Origin: Allobosea sp. LC85
GTDB lineage: Bacteria; Pseudomonadota; Alphaproteobacteria; Rhizobiales; Beijerinckiaceae
Direction: 5' to 3'
Length of the DNA stretch: 64,000 bases
Assembly: GCF_000735605.1 (NCBI RefSeq)
Contig: NZ_JPKG01000004.1
Span: 62,001-126,000, forward strand
In this document: positions 16,646 to 26,158 of the stretch, one piece after another
Position numbering within the stretch: the stretch's first letter is position 1
Layout: each line of letters starts with the position of its first letter
Made by a program: the position numbers and the translations under genes
The notes under the pieces: generated by a model
What the model was told of the DNA's origin: nothing
The model's database searches: none
Seen by the model: the letters and a program-made list of their open reading frames with translations, nothing else

Positions 16646-18031
16646 CTATGCCGGCCTGGCGGTCGCGACGCCTGCCTGCGCCACGGCATGGGCTGCGCGC
16701 AGGCAAAGGTCCTCGCGCCAGGGCGGGGCAATCAGCTGCACGCCGATCGGCAGGCCATCCCCGAAGACCGGCACGGCTGCGACGGGCAGGCCGATGCAGG
16801 AGATCGGCTGCGTGAACAGGCCGAGATTGGGCCGCAACGCGACGGTCTCGCGCCGCAGCTCCATGGTCTTCTGGCCGATCTCCGGTGCGACGCAGGGCGT
16901 GGCCGGCGCAATAATCAGGTCGACCGTCTCGAACAGCCGCATCATCTCGTCATGGAACCAGCGCCGCGCCCGCTGCGCCTGGAGGTACCAGGCCGTCGGC
17001 TGCAGCGCGCCAGCGAGGAAGCGGTCCCGGGTCTCGGGGTCGAAATCATCGGCGCGCTGCTGCAGCCGCGCGAGATGGAAGGCCGAACTCTCGCCATTGG
17101 TGATCAGGAAGGCGGCGGCCCGGGCGATGCCCGCTCCGGCGATCTCGATCACTCGCGACGTGCCAAGCGCCTGCGCGACCGCGGCGACGGCGGCCTGGGC
17201 TTCCGGCATCGCATCGGTCGAGAAATAGCCGCCGGCTATCGCGATGCGCAGGCCGCTGACACCATGCTCCAGCGTCGGCACGGTCGGTTCGACCGCTTGG
17301 CGCGTACAGGCCGGATCGCCCGCATCATGGCCCTGCATCAGGTCATAGGCCATTGCGAGATCGGTCACGTCCCGGGCGAAGGGGCCGAGATGGTCGAGCG
17401 AGTCGCAGAACGGAAAGCTGCGCGTGCGCGGCAGCCGGCCATAGGTCGGTTTGAGCCCGAAGACGCCGCAAAGCGAGCTTGGCACGCGGATCGACCCGTT
17501 GGTGTCGGAGCCGAGCGAGATCGGGGCGAGACCCGCTGCCGTCGCGGCGCCTGAACCGGACGACGAGCCGCCTGCCATGCGGCTGAGGTCATGCGGGTTG
17601 CGGCAGGGGCCGTCATGCGCGTTCTCGCCGGTGAAGTCATAGGCGTATTCGCCCATGTTCAGGCCGCCGAGCAGCACGGCGCCTGCAGCCGTCAGACGCT
17701 CGATCAGCACGGCGTCGCGCCCGGCGGGCGCGCGCTCGCGGTTGATTTTTGAGCCGGCCCGCGTCGGCAGCCCGGCAATGTCGAACAGGTTCTTGGCAGC
17801 GAAGGGCACGCCGGCGAGGGGCCCGAGGGGCGCCCCTGCTGCGCGGCTGGCATCGATCGCGCGGGCCTGCGCCAGCGCGCGCCCTGCGGTGACGTCGGTG
17901 AAGGCGTTGATCGCTGGGTTCAGGCGTTCGATCCGCTGGAGGAATCCGGTGACGACCGCTTCTGCGGTCATCACCCCCTCCCTGATATCGGCCGCGATGC
18001 GGTGGGCCGGTGCGAAGGCGTCGAAGGTCAC
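16646..18031 (-). CDS. atzE: Amidase, AtzE-type 1-carboxybiuret hydrolase subunit
   Basis: An amidase-signature enzyme of 461 residues with the Lys (PFAAKNLFDI), cis-Ser (GGSSSGSG) and Ser nucleophile (SDTNGSIRVPS) triad. The GTG at 18031 overlaps the stop of the upstream AtzG-like gene as GTGA, so this start is preferred over the ATG at 18049. AtzE with AtzG deaminates 1-carboxybiuret to 1,3-dicarboxyurea in cyanurate/biuret breakdown. Presence of AtzG, AtzF, AtzH-like and BiuH-like genes nearby supports this call over a generic amidase. Confidence 0.85.
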   Translation of the reverse strand: MTFDAFAPAHRIAADIREGVMTAEAVVTGFLQRIERLNPAINAFTDVTAGRALAQARAIDASRAAGAPLGPLAGVPFAAKNLFDIAGLPTRAGSKINRERAPAGRDAVLIERLTAAGAVLLGGLNMGEYAYDFTGENAHDGPCRNPHDLSRMAGGSSSGSGAATAAGLAPISLGSDTNGSIRVPSSLCGVFGLKPTYGRLPRTRSFPFCDSLDHLGPFARDVTDLAMAYDLMQGHDAGDPACTRQAVEPTVPTLEHGVSGLRIAIAGGYFSTDAMPEAQAAVAAVAQALGTSRVIEIAGAGIARAAAFLITNGESSAFHLARLQQRADDFDPETRDRFLAGALQPTAWYLQAQRARRWFHDEMMRLFETVDLIIAPATPCVAPEIGQKTMELRRETVALRPNLGLFTQPISCIGLPVAAVPVFGDGLPIGVQLIAPPWREDLCLRAAHAVAQAGVATARPA

Positions 18032-18246
18032 GCAGGCTCTCCGTCGCACGGACGCCCGGCACGAAACACGCCGGCTGGCTCGAAGGTCGCCTCATCGAAC
18101 GGCGCGGCGAAGACAATCTCCGACATGGCCTTCGCCACCGCCAGGAATTGCAGCACGGCTGGGCGCTGCTGCTCGGTGATCGCCAGGCCGAGCGCGGGCG
18201 CCATCGCATCGCAATGGCGCGCCGCATCGAAGACGGGCCCACTCAT
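18028..18246 (-). CDS. atzG: AtzG-like small subunit (DUF4089)
   Basis: A 72-residue protein from ATG 18246. It overlaps the permease stop as ATGA and the AtzE start as GTGA, a tightly coupled arrangement. The sequence (LGLAITEQQRPAVLQFL, then ASEIV-like MSEIVFAAPFDE) fits the DUF4089 helical protein that forms the AtzE partner in the carboxybiuret hydrolase heterotetramer. It is hidden inside a longer open frame antisense-like to the permease. Confidence 0.8.
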   Translation of the reverse strand: MSGPVFDAARHCDAMAPALGLAITEQQRPAVLQFLAVAKAMSEIVFAAPFDEATFEPAGVFRAGRPCDGEPA

Positions 18247-19844
18247 TCCGCCGGCTCCAGATTGCCGCGCGGCTCGGTGCTCATCCTCTTCGCTGCGGTC
18301 ACGACGGAGAGCGAGCGCGCGCAGAGGAAGAGGAAGCCCGCGACCATCGCATAGGCCAGGCTGATCGAGGGCGTGACGCCGAGCCCCTTGCCGATGCCGA
18401 TCGCCTCGCCATGCATCAGGCCGAAAAAACTCAGGACGGCGCCTGCGGCCGCAAATCCCGCCGCGTGCAGGAACTGCTTCTCGATCACGAAGACGGCGAT
18501 GGCGCCGAGCACCAGGCCCGACAGGATCGCGCCGCCACCCATCAGCTCGAGCCCGTGATAGAGCACGCCCATATTGGCCATCTTGTCGATGCCGACAGCG
18601 GCCGCATTGGTCCCGGCCGCGCCGAGCGCTCCGTCGATCAGCACCTTGGCCCAGGCTGCGAGATGGGGCGTCAGCGCCAGCACGACGGCAGGCGCATGGC
18701 TTGCCGGCGTGGTCTGGAAGGCCTGCGCGCCGATCAGCATGCCGATATAGAGCAGGATCGGCGAGATCGCGACGAGCGGGATCAGCGCCAGCAGCAGGGC
18801 GACGACGCCGAACCAGCACAGCGCAGCCACGATCAGCCCGGTCGCGGCGGAATAGCCGATGCGCCCGCCCATCGCCTTCCAGCCGGGATGGCCGATATAG
18901 ACGGCGTTGATGAAAGGGTTGCCCATCAGGCAGCCGATCAGGCTGACGACGCCGTCGGCGGTCAGCACCCGCGTCGTCGGGTAATGATCGCCGGCCGCTT
19001 CCGCGCTCTCGACATTGTCCATCGCCTCGACGAGATCGTAGATGCCGAAGGGGATCGCAGTGACGAGGATGATGCCGAGATAGGAGAAGCCGGAGAAGAT
19101 ATGGTCGACCGCCGGCAGCGGCAGCGAGAAGCCGAAGGTCGAGAAGGCTGCGCCCAGCTTGGCGAGGCTCAGCCCGCCGACATCGAGCCCCAGCAGCGCC
19201 GAGCCCCAGGCGATGACCATGCCGAAGGCGATCGCGACCAGCCCGGCGGGGATGCCGCGGGGATAGCGCACGCCGCCAAACCAGCTGACGAGGATGATCG
19301 CGAGGCAGGTGAGTCCGATCGCCGGCGTCAGGAAGATCTCGAGTGCCGGGCGCATCGAGATGAAGGCGATCGAGACGCCCGCCAGCGTGCCTAGCAGCGC
19401 CGCGCGCGGCGTGACCTTGCGGATATAGGGCGCGATGAAGCCGCCGGCCATCAGGATGAAACTCTGGAAGAACACCCAGACGAGGCCGGCTTCCCAGCCC
19501 TTGACCGGATCGCCGGTCATGCTGGCGATCGGCAGCATGATCACGAAGGTGACGACGAACATGTGCGGCACGCTGATGCCCGAGGGCAGCGCGCAGACAT
19601 CGTCGCGGCCGGTTTCCCGGGCGAGCCGGTAGGCGAGCCAGGCGTAATAGCCGGTCGAGAGCAGCATCATCAGACCGAGCGCCGGCAGGATGCGGCCGAA
19701 GACGATTTCGCCCGGCATCTTCAGCACGAATTGCAGCAGCCCGGTCAGCACCAGCAGGTTGACCAGGATATTGGTGCCGAAGCCGAACAGGGCGTTCCAG
19801 TCGCCCGGCGTCCACAAGTGCGGCCTGCTTGTTGCGCTCGCCAT
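18243..19844 (-). CDS. NCS2-type nucleobase-like permease
   Basis: A polytopic membrane protein of 533 residues with roughly 12 or more hydrophobic segments. Family-like features include SGISVPHMFV early and MGNPFINAVYIGHPGWKAMGG mid-protein. The ATG at 19844 has GGAGGT seven bases upstream. It is first in an operon with atzG and atzE, with 4-base overlaps, so it probably imports the ureide, cyclic imide or a nucleobase used by that pathway. A long dyad in its leader (19865-19912) may control translation. Confidence 0.85.
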   Translation of the reverse strand: MASATSRPHLWTPGDWNALFGFGTNILVNLLVLTGLLQFVLKMPGEIVFGRILPALGLMMLLSTGYYAWLAYRLARETGRDDVCALPSGISVPHMFVVTFVIMLPIASMTGDPVKGWEAGLVWVFFQSFILMAGGFIAPYIRKVTPRAALLGTLAGVSIAFISMRPALEIFLTPAIGLTCLAIILVSWFGGVRYPRGIPAGLVAIAFGMVIAWGSALLGLDVGGLSLAKLGAAFSTFGFSLPLPAVDHIFSGFSYLGIILVTAIPFGIYDLVEAMDNVESAEAAGDHYPTTRVLTADGVVSLIGCLMGNPFINAVYIGHPGWKAMGGRIGYSAATGLIVAALCWFGVVALLLALIPLVAISPILLYIGMLIGAQAFQTTPASHAPAVVLALTPHLAAWAKVLIDGALGAAGTNAAAVGIDKMANMGVLYHGLELMGGGAILSGLVLGAIAVFVIEKQFLHAAGFAAAGAVLSFFGLMHGEAIGIGKGLGVTPSISLAYAMVAGFLFLCARSLSVVTAAKRMSTEPRGNLEPAE

Positions 19845-19864
19845 CGGCTTCACCTCCGCGCTGA

Positions 19865-19912
19865 GATCACGCTGCGTTTGGACGAAATTGTCAAAACGCA
19901 GAAAACGTGATC
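19865..19912 (-). promoter_or_regulatory. Long dyad in the permease leader; candidate structured RNA element
   Basis: On the mRNA strand GATCACG pairs with CGTGATC (7 bp) and, inside, CTGCGTTT pairs with AAACGCAG (8 bp). A four-base TTTT bulge lies on the 5' side only. A GAC/GTC mini-stem caps the hairpin. The structure ends 7 bases before the GGAGGT ribosome site of the NCS2 permease gene, a position suited to translational control. It could instead be a protein operator. Confidence 0.55.
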
Positions 19913-19925
19913 GATTCCAATAGTT

Positions 19926-19977
19926 TAGAGCATGTTTCATGCGAAAAACCGTTGCCACTTTTTCGCAGCATGCTCTA
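19926..19977. repeat. Dispersed palindromic element, copy 2 (variant)
   Basis: The ends TAGAGCATG and CATGCTCTA are inverted, enclosing GCGAAAAA, GTTGCCACT and TTTTCGC. It is a member of the 'gagcat...atgctc' rhizobial intergenic family, diverged from the other four copies. It abuts the stop of the BiuH-like gene at 19975. Confidence 0.7.
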
Positions 19978-20661
19978 GGCAGCCTGGTCCCTGGCTGCGA
20001 GGGCGGCCAGCACCGCGTCCGTGGACGAGACCCAGCCGAAAATGCCGCCCTGGGCTGCGATCATCGCCAAGCCCACTCTGTGGAACTCCGGAAAATACGA
20101 GGCGCAGGCGTCGCTGAGCACGAGGCAGCGATAGCCCCGGTCATTCGCCTCGCGCACGGTGGTGTGGACGCAGACCTCGGTCGTCACGCCGGTGACGAGC
20201 AACGTCTCGATGCTGCGATTGCGCAGCAACAGGTCGAGATCGGTCTGGTAGAAGGCGCCCTTGCCAGGCTTGTCGATCACCGGTTCGCCGGGCAGCGGCG
20301 CCAGCGCCGGCACGATGTCATGGCCGGCCTCGCCGCGGACCAGGATGCGCCCCATCGGCCCGGCCGCGCCGATGCGCCTCGTCGGGTCGCCGCGCAGCAC
20401 CTTGGCCGGCGGCGCGTCCGAAAGATCGGGCCGGTGGCCTTCGCGCGTGTGGAGCACCAGCATGCCGGCGGCACGGGCTCCTGCGAGCATGGCCTTGCAC
20501 GGCAAGACCGCCGCGCCGAGCAGGGCGACATCATTGCCAAGCGCGGCACCAAAGCCGCCGGGCTCCAGGAAATCCCGCTGCATGTCGATGATCACGAGCG
20601 CGGTTCGCGCGAAATCGACGCTGATCGGGAAGGGCTCAGCTGGAATCTCGGACCGGCTCAC
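19975..20661 (-). CDS. biuH: Isochorismatase-family cysteine hydrolase, probable biuret amidohydrolase
   Basis: The GTG at 20661 follows GGGAG and gives 228 residues, matching known biuret hydrolases; the upstream open frame has no coding character. The catalytic set is visible: Asp26 (VIIDMQRDF), Lys ([15 protein letters not shown]) and Cys ([16 protein letters not shown]). BiuH removes one ammonia from biuret to give allophanate. Its placement beside AtzF, which consumes allophanate, supports this; a ureidoacrylate- or triuret-type substrate remains possible. A sigma-54 promoter lies at 20699-20714. Confidence 0.78.
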   Translation of the reverse strand: MSRSEIPAEPFPISVDFARTALVIIDMQRDFLEPGGFGAALGNDVALLGAAVLPCKAMLAGARAAGMLVLHTREGHRPDLSDAPPAKVLRGDPTRRIGAAGPMGRILVRGEAGHDIVPALAPLPGEPVIDKPGKGAFYQTDLDLLLRNRSIETLLVTGVTTEVCVHTTVREANDRGYRCLVLSDACASYFPEFHRVGLAMIAAQGGIFGWVSSTDAVLAALAARDQAA

Positions 20662-20924
20662 GAAAGGCGCTCCCGTCGCTGGCGAACGGAACAAGCTTTG
20701 CAAGGGCTGTGCCTGAGAGCATGCCGTGGTCGCCGAGAGCCGGGCGGCGTCAGCTAAAGGTTTGAAATCGCTTGATAGATTTGCGCGCCAGAGGATCGCA
20801 TTCGGCGGATCGCCTCGATCCGGCCCCGCATCTCCGCCGATGCGGGTGGCGCCGTGCATAATCTTTGCATGCATATCGCAAGCAAATGCCTACTCAATAG
20901 GCCGAAAGATCGAGAGGCTATCCC
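20662..20924. promoter_or_regulatory. Divergent biuH-atzF control region with two motifs shared with 29.8-30.1 kb
   Basis: It holds TTGAAATCGCTTGA (about 20762-20775) and TTGCATGCAT (20865-20874). Close copies, TTGAAATCTCTTGA and the perfect palindrome TTGCATGCAA, occur in the same order upstream of the peptide-type binding-protein gene. These are candidate sites for a shared regulator, such as the GntR protein at 23192 or NtrC. Confidence 0.5.
20699..20714 (-). promoter_or_regulatory. Sigma-54 promoter for the BiuH-like gene
   Basis: The minus strand reads AGGCACAGCCCTTGCA, with GG and GC exactly 10 bases apart. It matches the -24/-12 consensus TGGCACG-N4-TTGCA except at the first T and the G after CAC. 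It lies about 38 bases before the GTG start. Sigma-54 control would fit nitrogen-limited expression. Confidence 0.65.
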
Positions 20925-22721
20925 GTGAGCACAGTGACCACGCTTCTCGCCGATCATCTCGCTGGTCGGCGCACGCTCCCGGAGACGATAGCGGCTGTCT
21001 ATGCCCGGTATCGCGACCATGGCGACGAGGCGATCTTCATCAGCCTGCGGCCTGAATCCGAGGCGCTGGCCGAGGCGGCGCGCCTGCAAGGCGAGGGGCC
21101 ACGGGGACGAAGGCTCTGGGGCGTGCCCGTCGCGGTCAAGGACAATATCGATGTCGCGGGGCTCGCGACGACGGCGGCGTGCCCGGCTTTCTCCTATCTC
21201 CCTATCGCGGATGCCGGCGTGGTTGCGCGGTTGCGGGCGGCGGGGGCGATCATCATCGGCAAGACCAATCTCGACCAGTTCGCCACCGGCCTGAACGGCA
21301 CACGCTCGCCCTATGGCGTCCCGCGCAATACCTTGCGCGCCGATCTCGTGCCGGGGGGCTCCAGCTCCGGTTCCGCGAGCGCGGTTGCCGCCGGCATCGT
21401 GCCTGTCGCGCTCGGCACCGACACTGCTGGGTCCGGGCGAGTGCCGGCCGGCTTGCAGAACCTCGTCGGCCTCAAGCCGAGCCTCGGCCTGGTCTCGACG
21501 GCCGGCGTCGTCCCGGCCTGCCGCACGCTCGATTGCGTTTCGGTGTTCGCCCTGACCGTCGATGACGCAACGGCCGTCCTGGAGGTGATCGCCGGCCCCG
21601 ATCCCGCCGACCCGTTCTCCCGCTCAATACCGATTGGGCGGCCGGGCGCGCTGGCGCCGCATCCGCGGCTCGCCGTGCCGCGCCCCGTCGATCTCGACTT
21701 CGACGGCGCTCCGGCGGCGGCGGCGAGCTTTGCCCTTGCGGTCGAACGCGCGCGGGCGCTGGGCGCGATCATCGTCCCCATCGACATGACGCCGTTCTAC
21801 GAGACGGCCCGGCTGCTCTATGACGGACCCTGGGTGGCGGAGCGCTATCTCGCCATCCGCGGCCTGCTGATGGTCGATCCCGAGGCGATCTTGCCGGTGA
21901 TCAGGCAGGTCATTGCCGGGAGGCCGCTGCCGGATGCCGCCGACACCTTCGAGGCGCAGTATCGGCTGGCCGGGCTCGCTCTCGCGGCCCGGGCCGCGCT
22001 GAAAGGCATCGATGCCATGATGGTACCGACCGCGCCGCGACCGGTCACGCTCGCGGAGATGGCCGCGGACCCGATCGGCCGGAATTCGCTGCTCGGCCGC
22101 TACACCAATTTCGTCAACCTGCTCGACATGTGCGCGCTCGCCGTGCCGGTGAGCCTGATGGAGGACGGCACGGCAGCCGGCGTCACCTTCATCGCGCCGT
22201 CCGGCCATGACGCGACGCTGGCCAGCCTCGGCCGGGCCTTTCACCAGGCGTCGGGACTGACGCTCGGCGCGACCGGTGCACCGCTGCCGCCGGCGAACGG
22301 TCCGGCGGCCGTTGCGCCCGGCACGCTGGAGATCGCGGTCGTCGGCGCGCATCTCTCGGGCATGCCGCTGAATGGCGAATTGACCGCACTCGGCGCGACC
22401 TTCCTGCGCGCGACGAGCACGAGCGCCGAGTATCGTCTCTTTGCCCTGCCGGGCGGCCCGCCAGCGCGGCCGGGCCTTATCCGGGTCGGGCAGGGGGGAG
22501 TAGCCATCGCGCTCGAGGTCTGGGCGCTGCCCCCCGAAGGCTTTGGCCGCTTCGTTGCCGGCATTTCAGCCCCGCTTGGCATCGGCACGCTGGCTCTGGC
22601 CGATGGCACGCGGGTCAAGGGGTTTCTCTGCGAGCAGATTGCGACCGAAGAGGCGCGCGACGTCAGCGAATTCGGGGGCTGGCGGGCCTATGTCGCGGCG
22701 CAGGCACATGCCATGGCTTAG
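20925..22721 (+). CDS. atzF: Allophanate hydrolase
   Basis: A 598-residue protein from a GTG start with GAGAGG seven bases upstream. The N-terminal amidase domain (residues about 20-440) has the Lys of PVAVKDNIDV, cis-Ser of GGSSSGSASA and nucleophile Ser of DTAGSGRVPAGLQN. A separate C-terminal domain (about 460-598) is typical of AtzF/DUR1 allophanate hydrolases and is absent from plain amidases. It converts allophanate to ammonia and CO2, the last step of biuret or cyanurate use. Confidence 0.92.
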   Translation: MSTVTTLLADHLAGRRTLPETIAAVYARYRDHGDEAIFISLRPESEALAEAARLQGEGPRGRRLWGVPVAVKDNIDVAGLATTAACPAFSYLPIADAGVVARLRAAGAIIIGKTNLDQFATGLNGTRSPYGVPRNTLRADLVPGGSSSGSASAVAAGIVPVALGTDTAGSGRVPAGLQNLVGLKPSLGLVSTAGVVPACRTLDCVSVFALTVDDATAVLEVIAGPDPADPFSRSIPIGRPGALAPHPRLAVPRPVDLDFDGAPAAAASFALAVERARALGAIIVPIDMTPFYETARLLYDGPWVAERYLAIRGLLMVDPEAILPVIRQVIAGRPLPDAADTFEAQYRLAGLALAARAALKGIDAMMVPTAPRPVTLAEMAADPIGRNSLLGRYTNFVNLLDMCALAVPVSLMEDGTAAGVTFIAPSGHDATLASLGRAFHQASGLTLGATGAPLPPANGPAAVAPGTLEIAVVGAHLSGMPLNGELTALGATFLRATSTSAEYRLFALPGGPPARPGLIRVGQGGVAIALEVWALPPEGFGRFVAGISAPLGIGTLALADGTRVKGFLCEQIATEEARDVSEFGGWRAYVAAQAHAMA

Positions 22722-22803
22722 CTCATTATCGCGGTGCCAACTGCGGCTCTCCCCCGGGAACTCCAACCGCTGCTATACTTAGAAAGGAAGCAGGAGTGGT
22801 TCG

Positions 22804-23136
22804 GTGGCCGTGATTGATGTGATACCATTCGGGGAGCGACAGTTCTTGATCCGGCTATTCCCCGTTTCAACGATTCCAGACCACATCGGTTTCGGCCGAT
22901 ACTATGAAACCGCCTGCGAAATTGCCTTGAAAGACGGGCGCGCAATTCGCCATGAGTGCGTTGTTCTTAGGCCGAACTGGCGAACCCTCGACGGCGCCCG
23001 AATAGCCGACTTGACGGTGCTTTTGCACAAGACCGACCTCACGCAGTCGGAACTTTCCGGTGCGGTCATCAGTGTCGCGCGGTATGGCGCTGAACTCAGT
23101 GAGCAGGAGGCGACCGCCCGGCGGAACCAAGCGTAG
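22804..23136 (+). CDS. Small hypothetical protein
   Basis: A 110-residue product from a GTG with AGGAG seven bases upstream; a TATACT -10-like string lies at 22773-22778. The protein is mixed and soluble-looking (IPDHIGFGRYYETACEIALKDG is part of its central region) with no signal peptide. Its base composition is less G+C-rich than its neighbours, hinting at a different origin. I do not recognise a family. It lies alone between atzF and the convergent GntR gene. Confidence 0.6.
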   Translation: MAVIDVIPFGERQFLIRLFPVSTIPDHIGFGRYYETACEIALKDGRAIRHECVVLRPNWRTLDGARIADLTVLLHKTDLTQSELSGAVISVARYGAELSEQEATARRNQA

Positions 23137-23191
23137 AAACGCATGATGGCAAGGGGGTCAAACGCAACGACCCGTTTGTGAGCCCTATGGC

Positions 23192-23875
23192 CTAAGGCGC
23201 GCCCGCATAGCTCCTGAACGCATCCCGCACGATGCCGATATGGGCGCGCATCGCCTCGACCGCGCCGGGCTGGTCGCCGCGCAGGATCGCCTGGACGATC
23301 AGATCGTGCTCCCGATAGGAGCCGCCCAGCCGTCCGGTTGCCCGGAATTGCGCCCTGCGGAACGGCGCGACGCGGGCGCGCGTCATCAGGGTCAGCTCCG
23401 CGAGGTAGCCATTATGCGATCCGGCATAGATCGCGGCGTGAAAGGCCTCGTTGGTCTCGTGATAGCGCGCGGGATCGCCCTCATGCACCAGCGTGCGCAG
23501 GGCCTGGTGCAGCGCTTCCAGTCCGCGCCGTTCGGGAACCGTCATGTTGCGGGCGGCGAGCCCGGCACACAGCGCCTCGAGCTCGGCCATGGCTTCGAAC
23601 ATGTCGTCGAGCTGCGTCGGGGTCGGCAGGGCAACGAGCGCGCCGCGATGCGGCCGGACGCTGACGAGGCCCGAGGCGGACAGCTGGCGGATCGCCTCGC
23701 GCACGGGCGTCCGCGAGACGCCGAACCGTGCCGCCAGATCCTGCTCGTCGAGCGGTGTTCCCGGTTCGAGCACGCCCGAGACGATCTCGTCCGCGATCTG
23801 GAGGCGCAGCGCTTCCGTGCGCGTCGGGGCCGGGGCTGCGGGTCTGGCTCGGGCGGGAAGGGCGCGGGGCGGCAT
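23192..23875 (-). CDS. GntR-family regulator with FCD domain
   Basis: About 227 residues: a winged helix (EQDLAARFGVSRTPVREAIRQL) followed by an all-helical FCD effector domain with histidines in the usual positions (YHETNEAFHAAIY and YREHDLIVQAIL). The ATG at 23875 is chosen; a GTG at 23908 would add 11 residues. It lies inside the ureide cluster and is the likely local regulator, possibly through TTGCATGCAA-type sites. Confidence 0.88.
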   Translation of the reverse strand: MPPRALPARARPAAPAPTRTEALRLQIADEIVSGVLEPGTPLDEQDLAARFGVSRTPVREAIRQLSASGLVSVRPHRGALVALPTPTQLDDMFEAMAELEALCAGLAARNMTVPERRGLEALHQALRTLVHEGDPARYHETNEAFHAAIYAGSHNGYLAELTLMTRARVAPFRRAQFRATGRLGGSYREHDLIVQAILRGDQPGAVEAMRAHIGIVRDAFRSYAGAP

Positions 23876-23976
23876 GGCATCAGCACTGGAGAGCAGGCAG
23901 GGTCGCACAGGCCTGCATAACAGGCATCGGCACGGCGGTCATGGCGCAATGATCATGACGCGGCGCGAAAGCGGCT

Positions 23977-24357
23977 TCATTCGGCGATGATGCTGACATG
24001 GGCGGCGACGACCCGCCAGCCCTCGGGAAACTTGACCCAGGTCTGGCTTTGCCGGCCGACCTTGCCCTGCATGCTGGCGCGGCGGAACATGGTGTTGGCC
24101 GTCGCCATCGCGTCGCCATAGCTGGTGATGACGGTGCATTCGAGATCGCGCTCCAGCCCGACGGGCGACCGCGCCGAGCGGAACGCCGCGATCTCGTGAT
24201 GGCCGTAGAGGTTCTCGGCCACGCCATAGCGCAGCGTCAGCGGGCTGTCCTTGAACAGCGCGTCCAGCGTTGCGACGTCGTTGCGCGTCAGCGCCTTTTC
24301 ATAGGTCGCGAAGGCGGCCTCGACTTCGGCAAGCACGGCGGGGTCGTTGATCTTCAT
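23977..24357 (-). CDS. AtzH/HpxZ-like protein (DUF3225, SnoaL-type fold)
   Basis: A 126-residue protein from ATG 24357 with GGAG upstream. It has the pattern of oxalurate-catabolism HpxZ and AtzH proteins ([16 protein letters not shown], then [22 protein letters not shown]). In Pseudomonas ADP the AtzH protein acts in the carboxybiuret branch alongside AtzE/AtzG. It lies 62 bases after the ABC ATPase gene on the same strand, so the importer and this protein are probably cotranscribed. Confidence 0.8.
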   Translation of the reverse strand: MKINDPAVLAEVEAAFATYEKALTRNDVATLDALFKDSPLTLRYGVAENLYGHHEIAAFRSARSPVGLERDLECTVITSYGDAMATANTMFRRASMQGKVGRQSQTWVKFPEGWRVVAAHVSIIAE

Positions 24358-24419
24358 GAAGGCGTCTCCAAAGGCCACGGCCGGTTTCGGCGCTGTGCTC
24401 GCAACAGCAACGCGGCGCC

Positions 24420-26156
24420 TCACATCGGCGGATGCGGAATCGCGGTCAGCAGCTCCCTGGTGTACTCCGCCCTGGGATTGCCCAGAACCTCTTCTGCCGT
24501 GCCTTGCTCGACGATCGCGCCGCTGCGCATCACGATCACCCGGTCGCAGAGCAGCCGCACCACATTCAGGTCATGCGAGACGAAGAGGTAGCTCATGCCG
24601 AGCCGCCCCTTCAGCTCCTCCAGCAGGTTCAGCACGACCGCCTGGACGGAGACATCGAGCGCCGCGGTCGGCTCGTCCAGGATGACGAGGTCGGGGTCGA
24701 GCGCGATTGCGCGCGCGATGCCGACGCGGGCCTTCTGCCCGCCCGAGAGCTGATGCGGGAACCGGTCGATCAGCTCGACCGGCAGGCCGACAAGCCGCGC
24801 CAGGTCCTCGCAGCGCGCCCGCAGCGCATCGCGGCCGCTGAGCGCACCCATCCGCATGATCGGGTCGGCAATCGCCCGCTCGGCGGTGAAGCGCGGATTG
24901 AGGCTGTCCGTCGGGTCCTGGAACACCATCTGGATGCGCCGGCGCTGAGGCGAGGCCGCAAACTGCCTGGCGGGAATCGCGCCGATATCGGTGCCGTCAA
25001 AGACGATCCTGCCGCCGCTCGGGTCGATCAGCCGCGTGATCGTCATCGAGGTCGTCGACTTGCCGCAGCCGGATTCGCCGACGAGTCCGAGTGTCTCGCC
25101 GCGCGCAATCGAGAAGCTGATGCCGTCGACGGCGCGGAAGGCGGGCTTCTCCGGCTCCGCCTTGCCCATCAGCCTGGCGAGGAACGCACCCGTAGCCGGG
25201 CGTGGGTACTCCTTCACCAGCGCCTCGACGCTGAGCAGAGGCTGCCCGGCGGCCGCTTCGCCCGGCGCGGCGCCAGAAGGGGTGGGAGCAGGCGGGGGCT
25301 GGGGCGCGGTCTTGGGTGCGGGCTCGGCCTTCGGCGGCTCCGTCAGCAGATCGGCGAGCGACATGCCGATGCGCGGCGTCGCCTGCATCAGCCGGCGGGT
25401 ATAGGGGTGCTGTGGATTGCGGAAGATCTCGCCGGCCGCGGCCGTCTCGACGACCTGGCCCTTCTCCATGACGACGACCTTGTCGCAATAGGCGGCGGCC
25501 AGCCCAAGATCATGGGTGATCAGGATCGTCGACATGCCGCGCTCGCGGGTGAGCTCGACGATGAGGTCCATCACCGCCTTCTGCGTGGTGACGTCGAGCC
25601 CCGTGGTCGGCTCGTCGGCGATCAGCAGCTGCGGCTGGCAGGCGATGGCGAGCGCGATCACCACGCGCTGGCACATGCCGCCGGAGAGCTCGAACGGGTA
25701 GGCGTCGTAGCGCTCCTCGGGGCGGGCGATCCTGACGCGCGTCAGGGCCTCGATCGCCTTCTCCCTGGCGGTCGCGCGCGTCGCCTGGACATGCTGCAGC
25801 AGCACGTCCTCGATCTGCCTGCCGACCTTGCGGATCGGGTTGAGCGCGGCGCGCGGGTTCTGGAAGATCATCGAGATCTCGCGCCCGCGCAGGTCGCGCA
25901 TCTGCGTCTCATTGGCAGCGACGAGATCGACGCCGGAGAACGAGATCGAACCCTCCGCGACCCTTCCGGCCCGATCGAGAATGCGCACCACGGCATAGGA
26001 GGTCACCGATTTGCCGGAGCCGGACTCGCCGACGATCGCGACCGTCTCGCCCTTGGCGACGCTGACATCGATCGACCTGACCGCCTGCACCGCCCCCCGG
26101 CGCGTGGCGAATTCGACGGTGAGGTTGCGAATCTCGAGCAGCGGGATGGTGGCCAC
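24420..26156 (-). CDS. Fused two-domain peptide-type ABC transporter ATPase
   Basis: The GTG at 26156 follows GGAGG and starts 3 bases after the permease stop; it gives 578 residues. The first ATPase domain has GESGSGKS and [14 protein letters not shown]. The second has GESGCGKS and [14 protein letters not shown], with Walker [13 protein letters not shown]. An Ala/Pro-rich linker joins them. It corresponds to DppD plus DppF in one chain and powers the importer with the permeases and binding protein that follow at higher coordinates. Confidence 0.92.
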   Translation of the reverse strand: MATIPLLEIRNLTVEFATRRGAVQAVRSIDVSVAKGETVAIVGESGSGKSVTSYAVVRILDRAGRVAEGSISFSGVDLVAANETQMRDLRGREISMIFQNPRAALNPIRKVGRQIEDVLLQHVQATRATAREKAIEALTRVRIARPEERYDAYPFELSGGMCQRVVIALAIACQPQLLIADEPTTGLDVTTQKAVMDLIVELTRERGMSTILITHDLGLAAAYCDKVVVMEKGQVVETAAAGEIFRNPQHPYTRRLMQATPRIGMSLADLLTEPPKAEPAPKTAPQPPPAPTPSGAAPGEAAAGQPLLSVEALVKEYPRPATGAFLARLMGKAEPEKPAFRAVDGISFSIARGETLGLVGESGCGKSTTSMTITRLIDPSGGRIVFDGTDIGAIPARQFAASPQRRRIQMVFQDPTDSLNPRFTAERAIADPIMRMGALSGRDALRARCEDLARLVGLPVELIDRFPHQLSGGQKARVGIARAIALDPDLVILDEPTAALDVSVQAVVLNLLEELKGRLGMSYLFVSHDLNVVRLLCDRVIVMRSGAIVEQGTAEEVLGNPRAEYTRELLTAIPHPPM

Positions 26157-26158
26157 GG

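Noticed and set aside
18028..19815. A 595-codon minus frame overlapping the permease in another phase
   Set aside because: Only its last 72 codons, the AtzG-like protein, look real; the rest is an out-of-frame reading of the permease gene.
20662..20874. An N-terminal extension of the BiuH-like protein
   Set aside because: This DNA holds the sigma-54 promoter and shared motifs; the GTG at 20661 has a ribosome site and gives the usual length.
20845..20925. A sigma-54 promoter for atzF on the plus strand
   Set aside because: GG-N10-GC spacing occurs once by chance, but the flanking bases do not match the TGGCAC/TTGC consensus.
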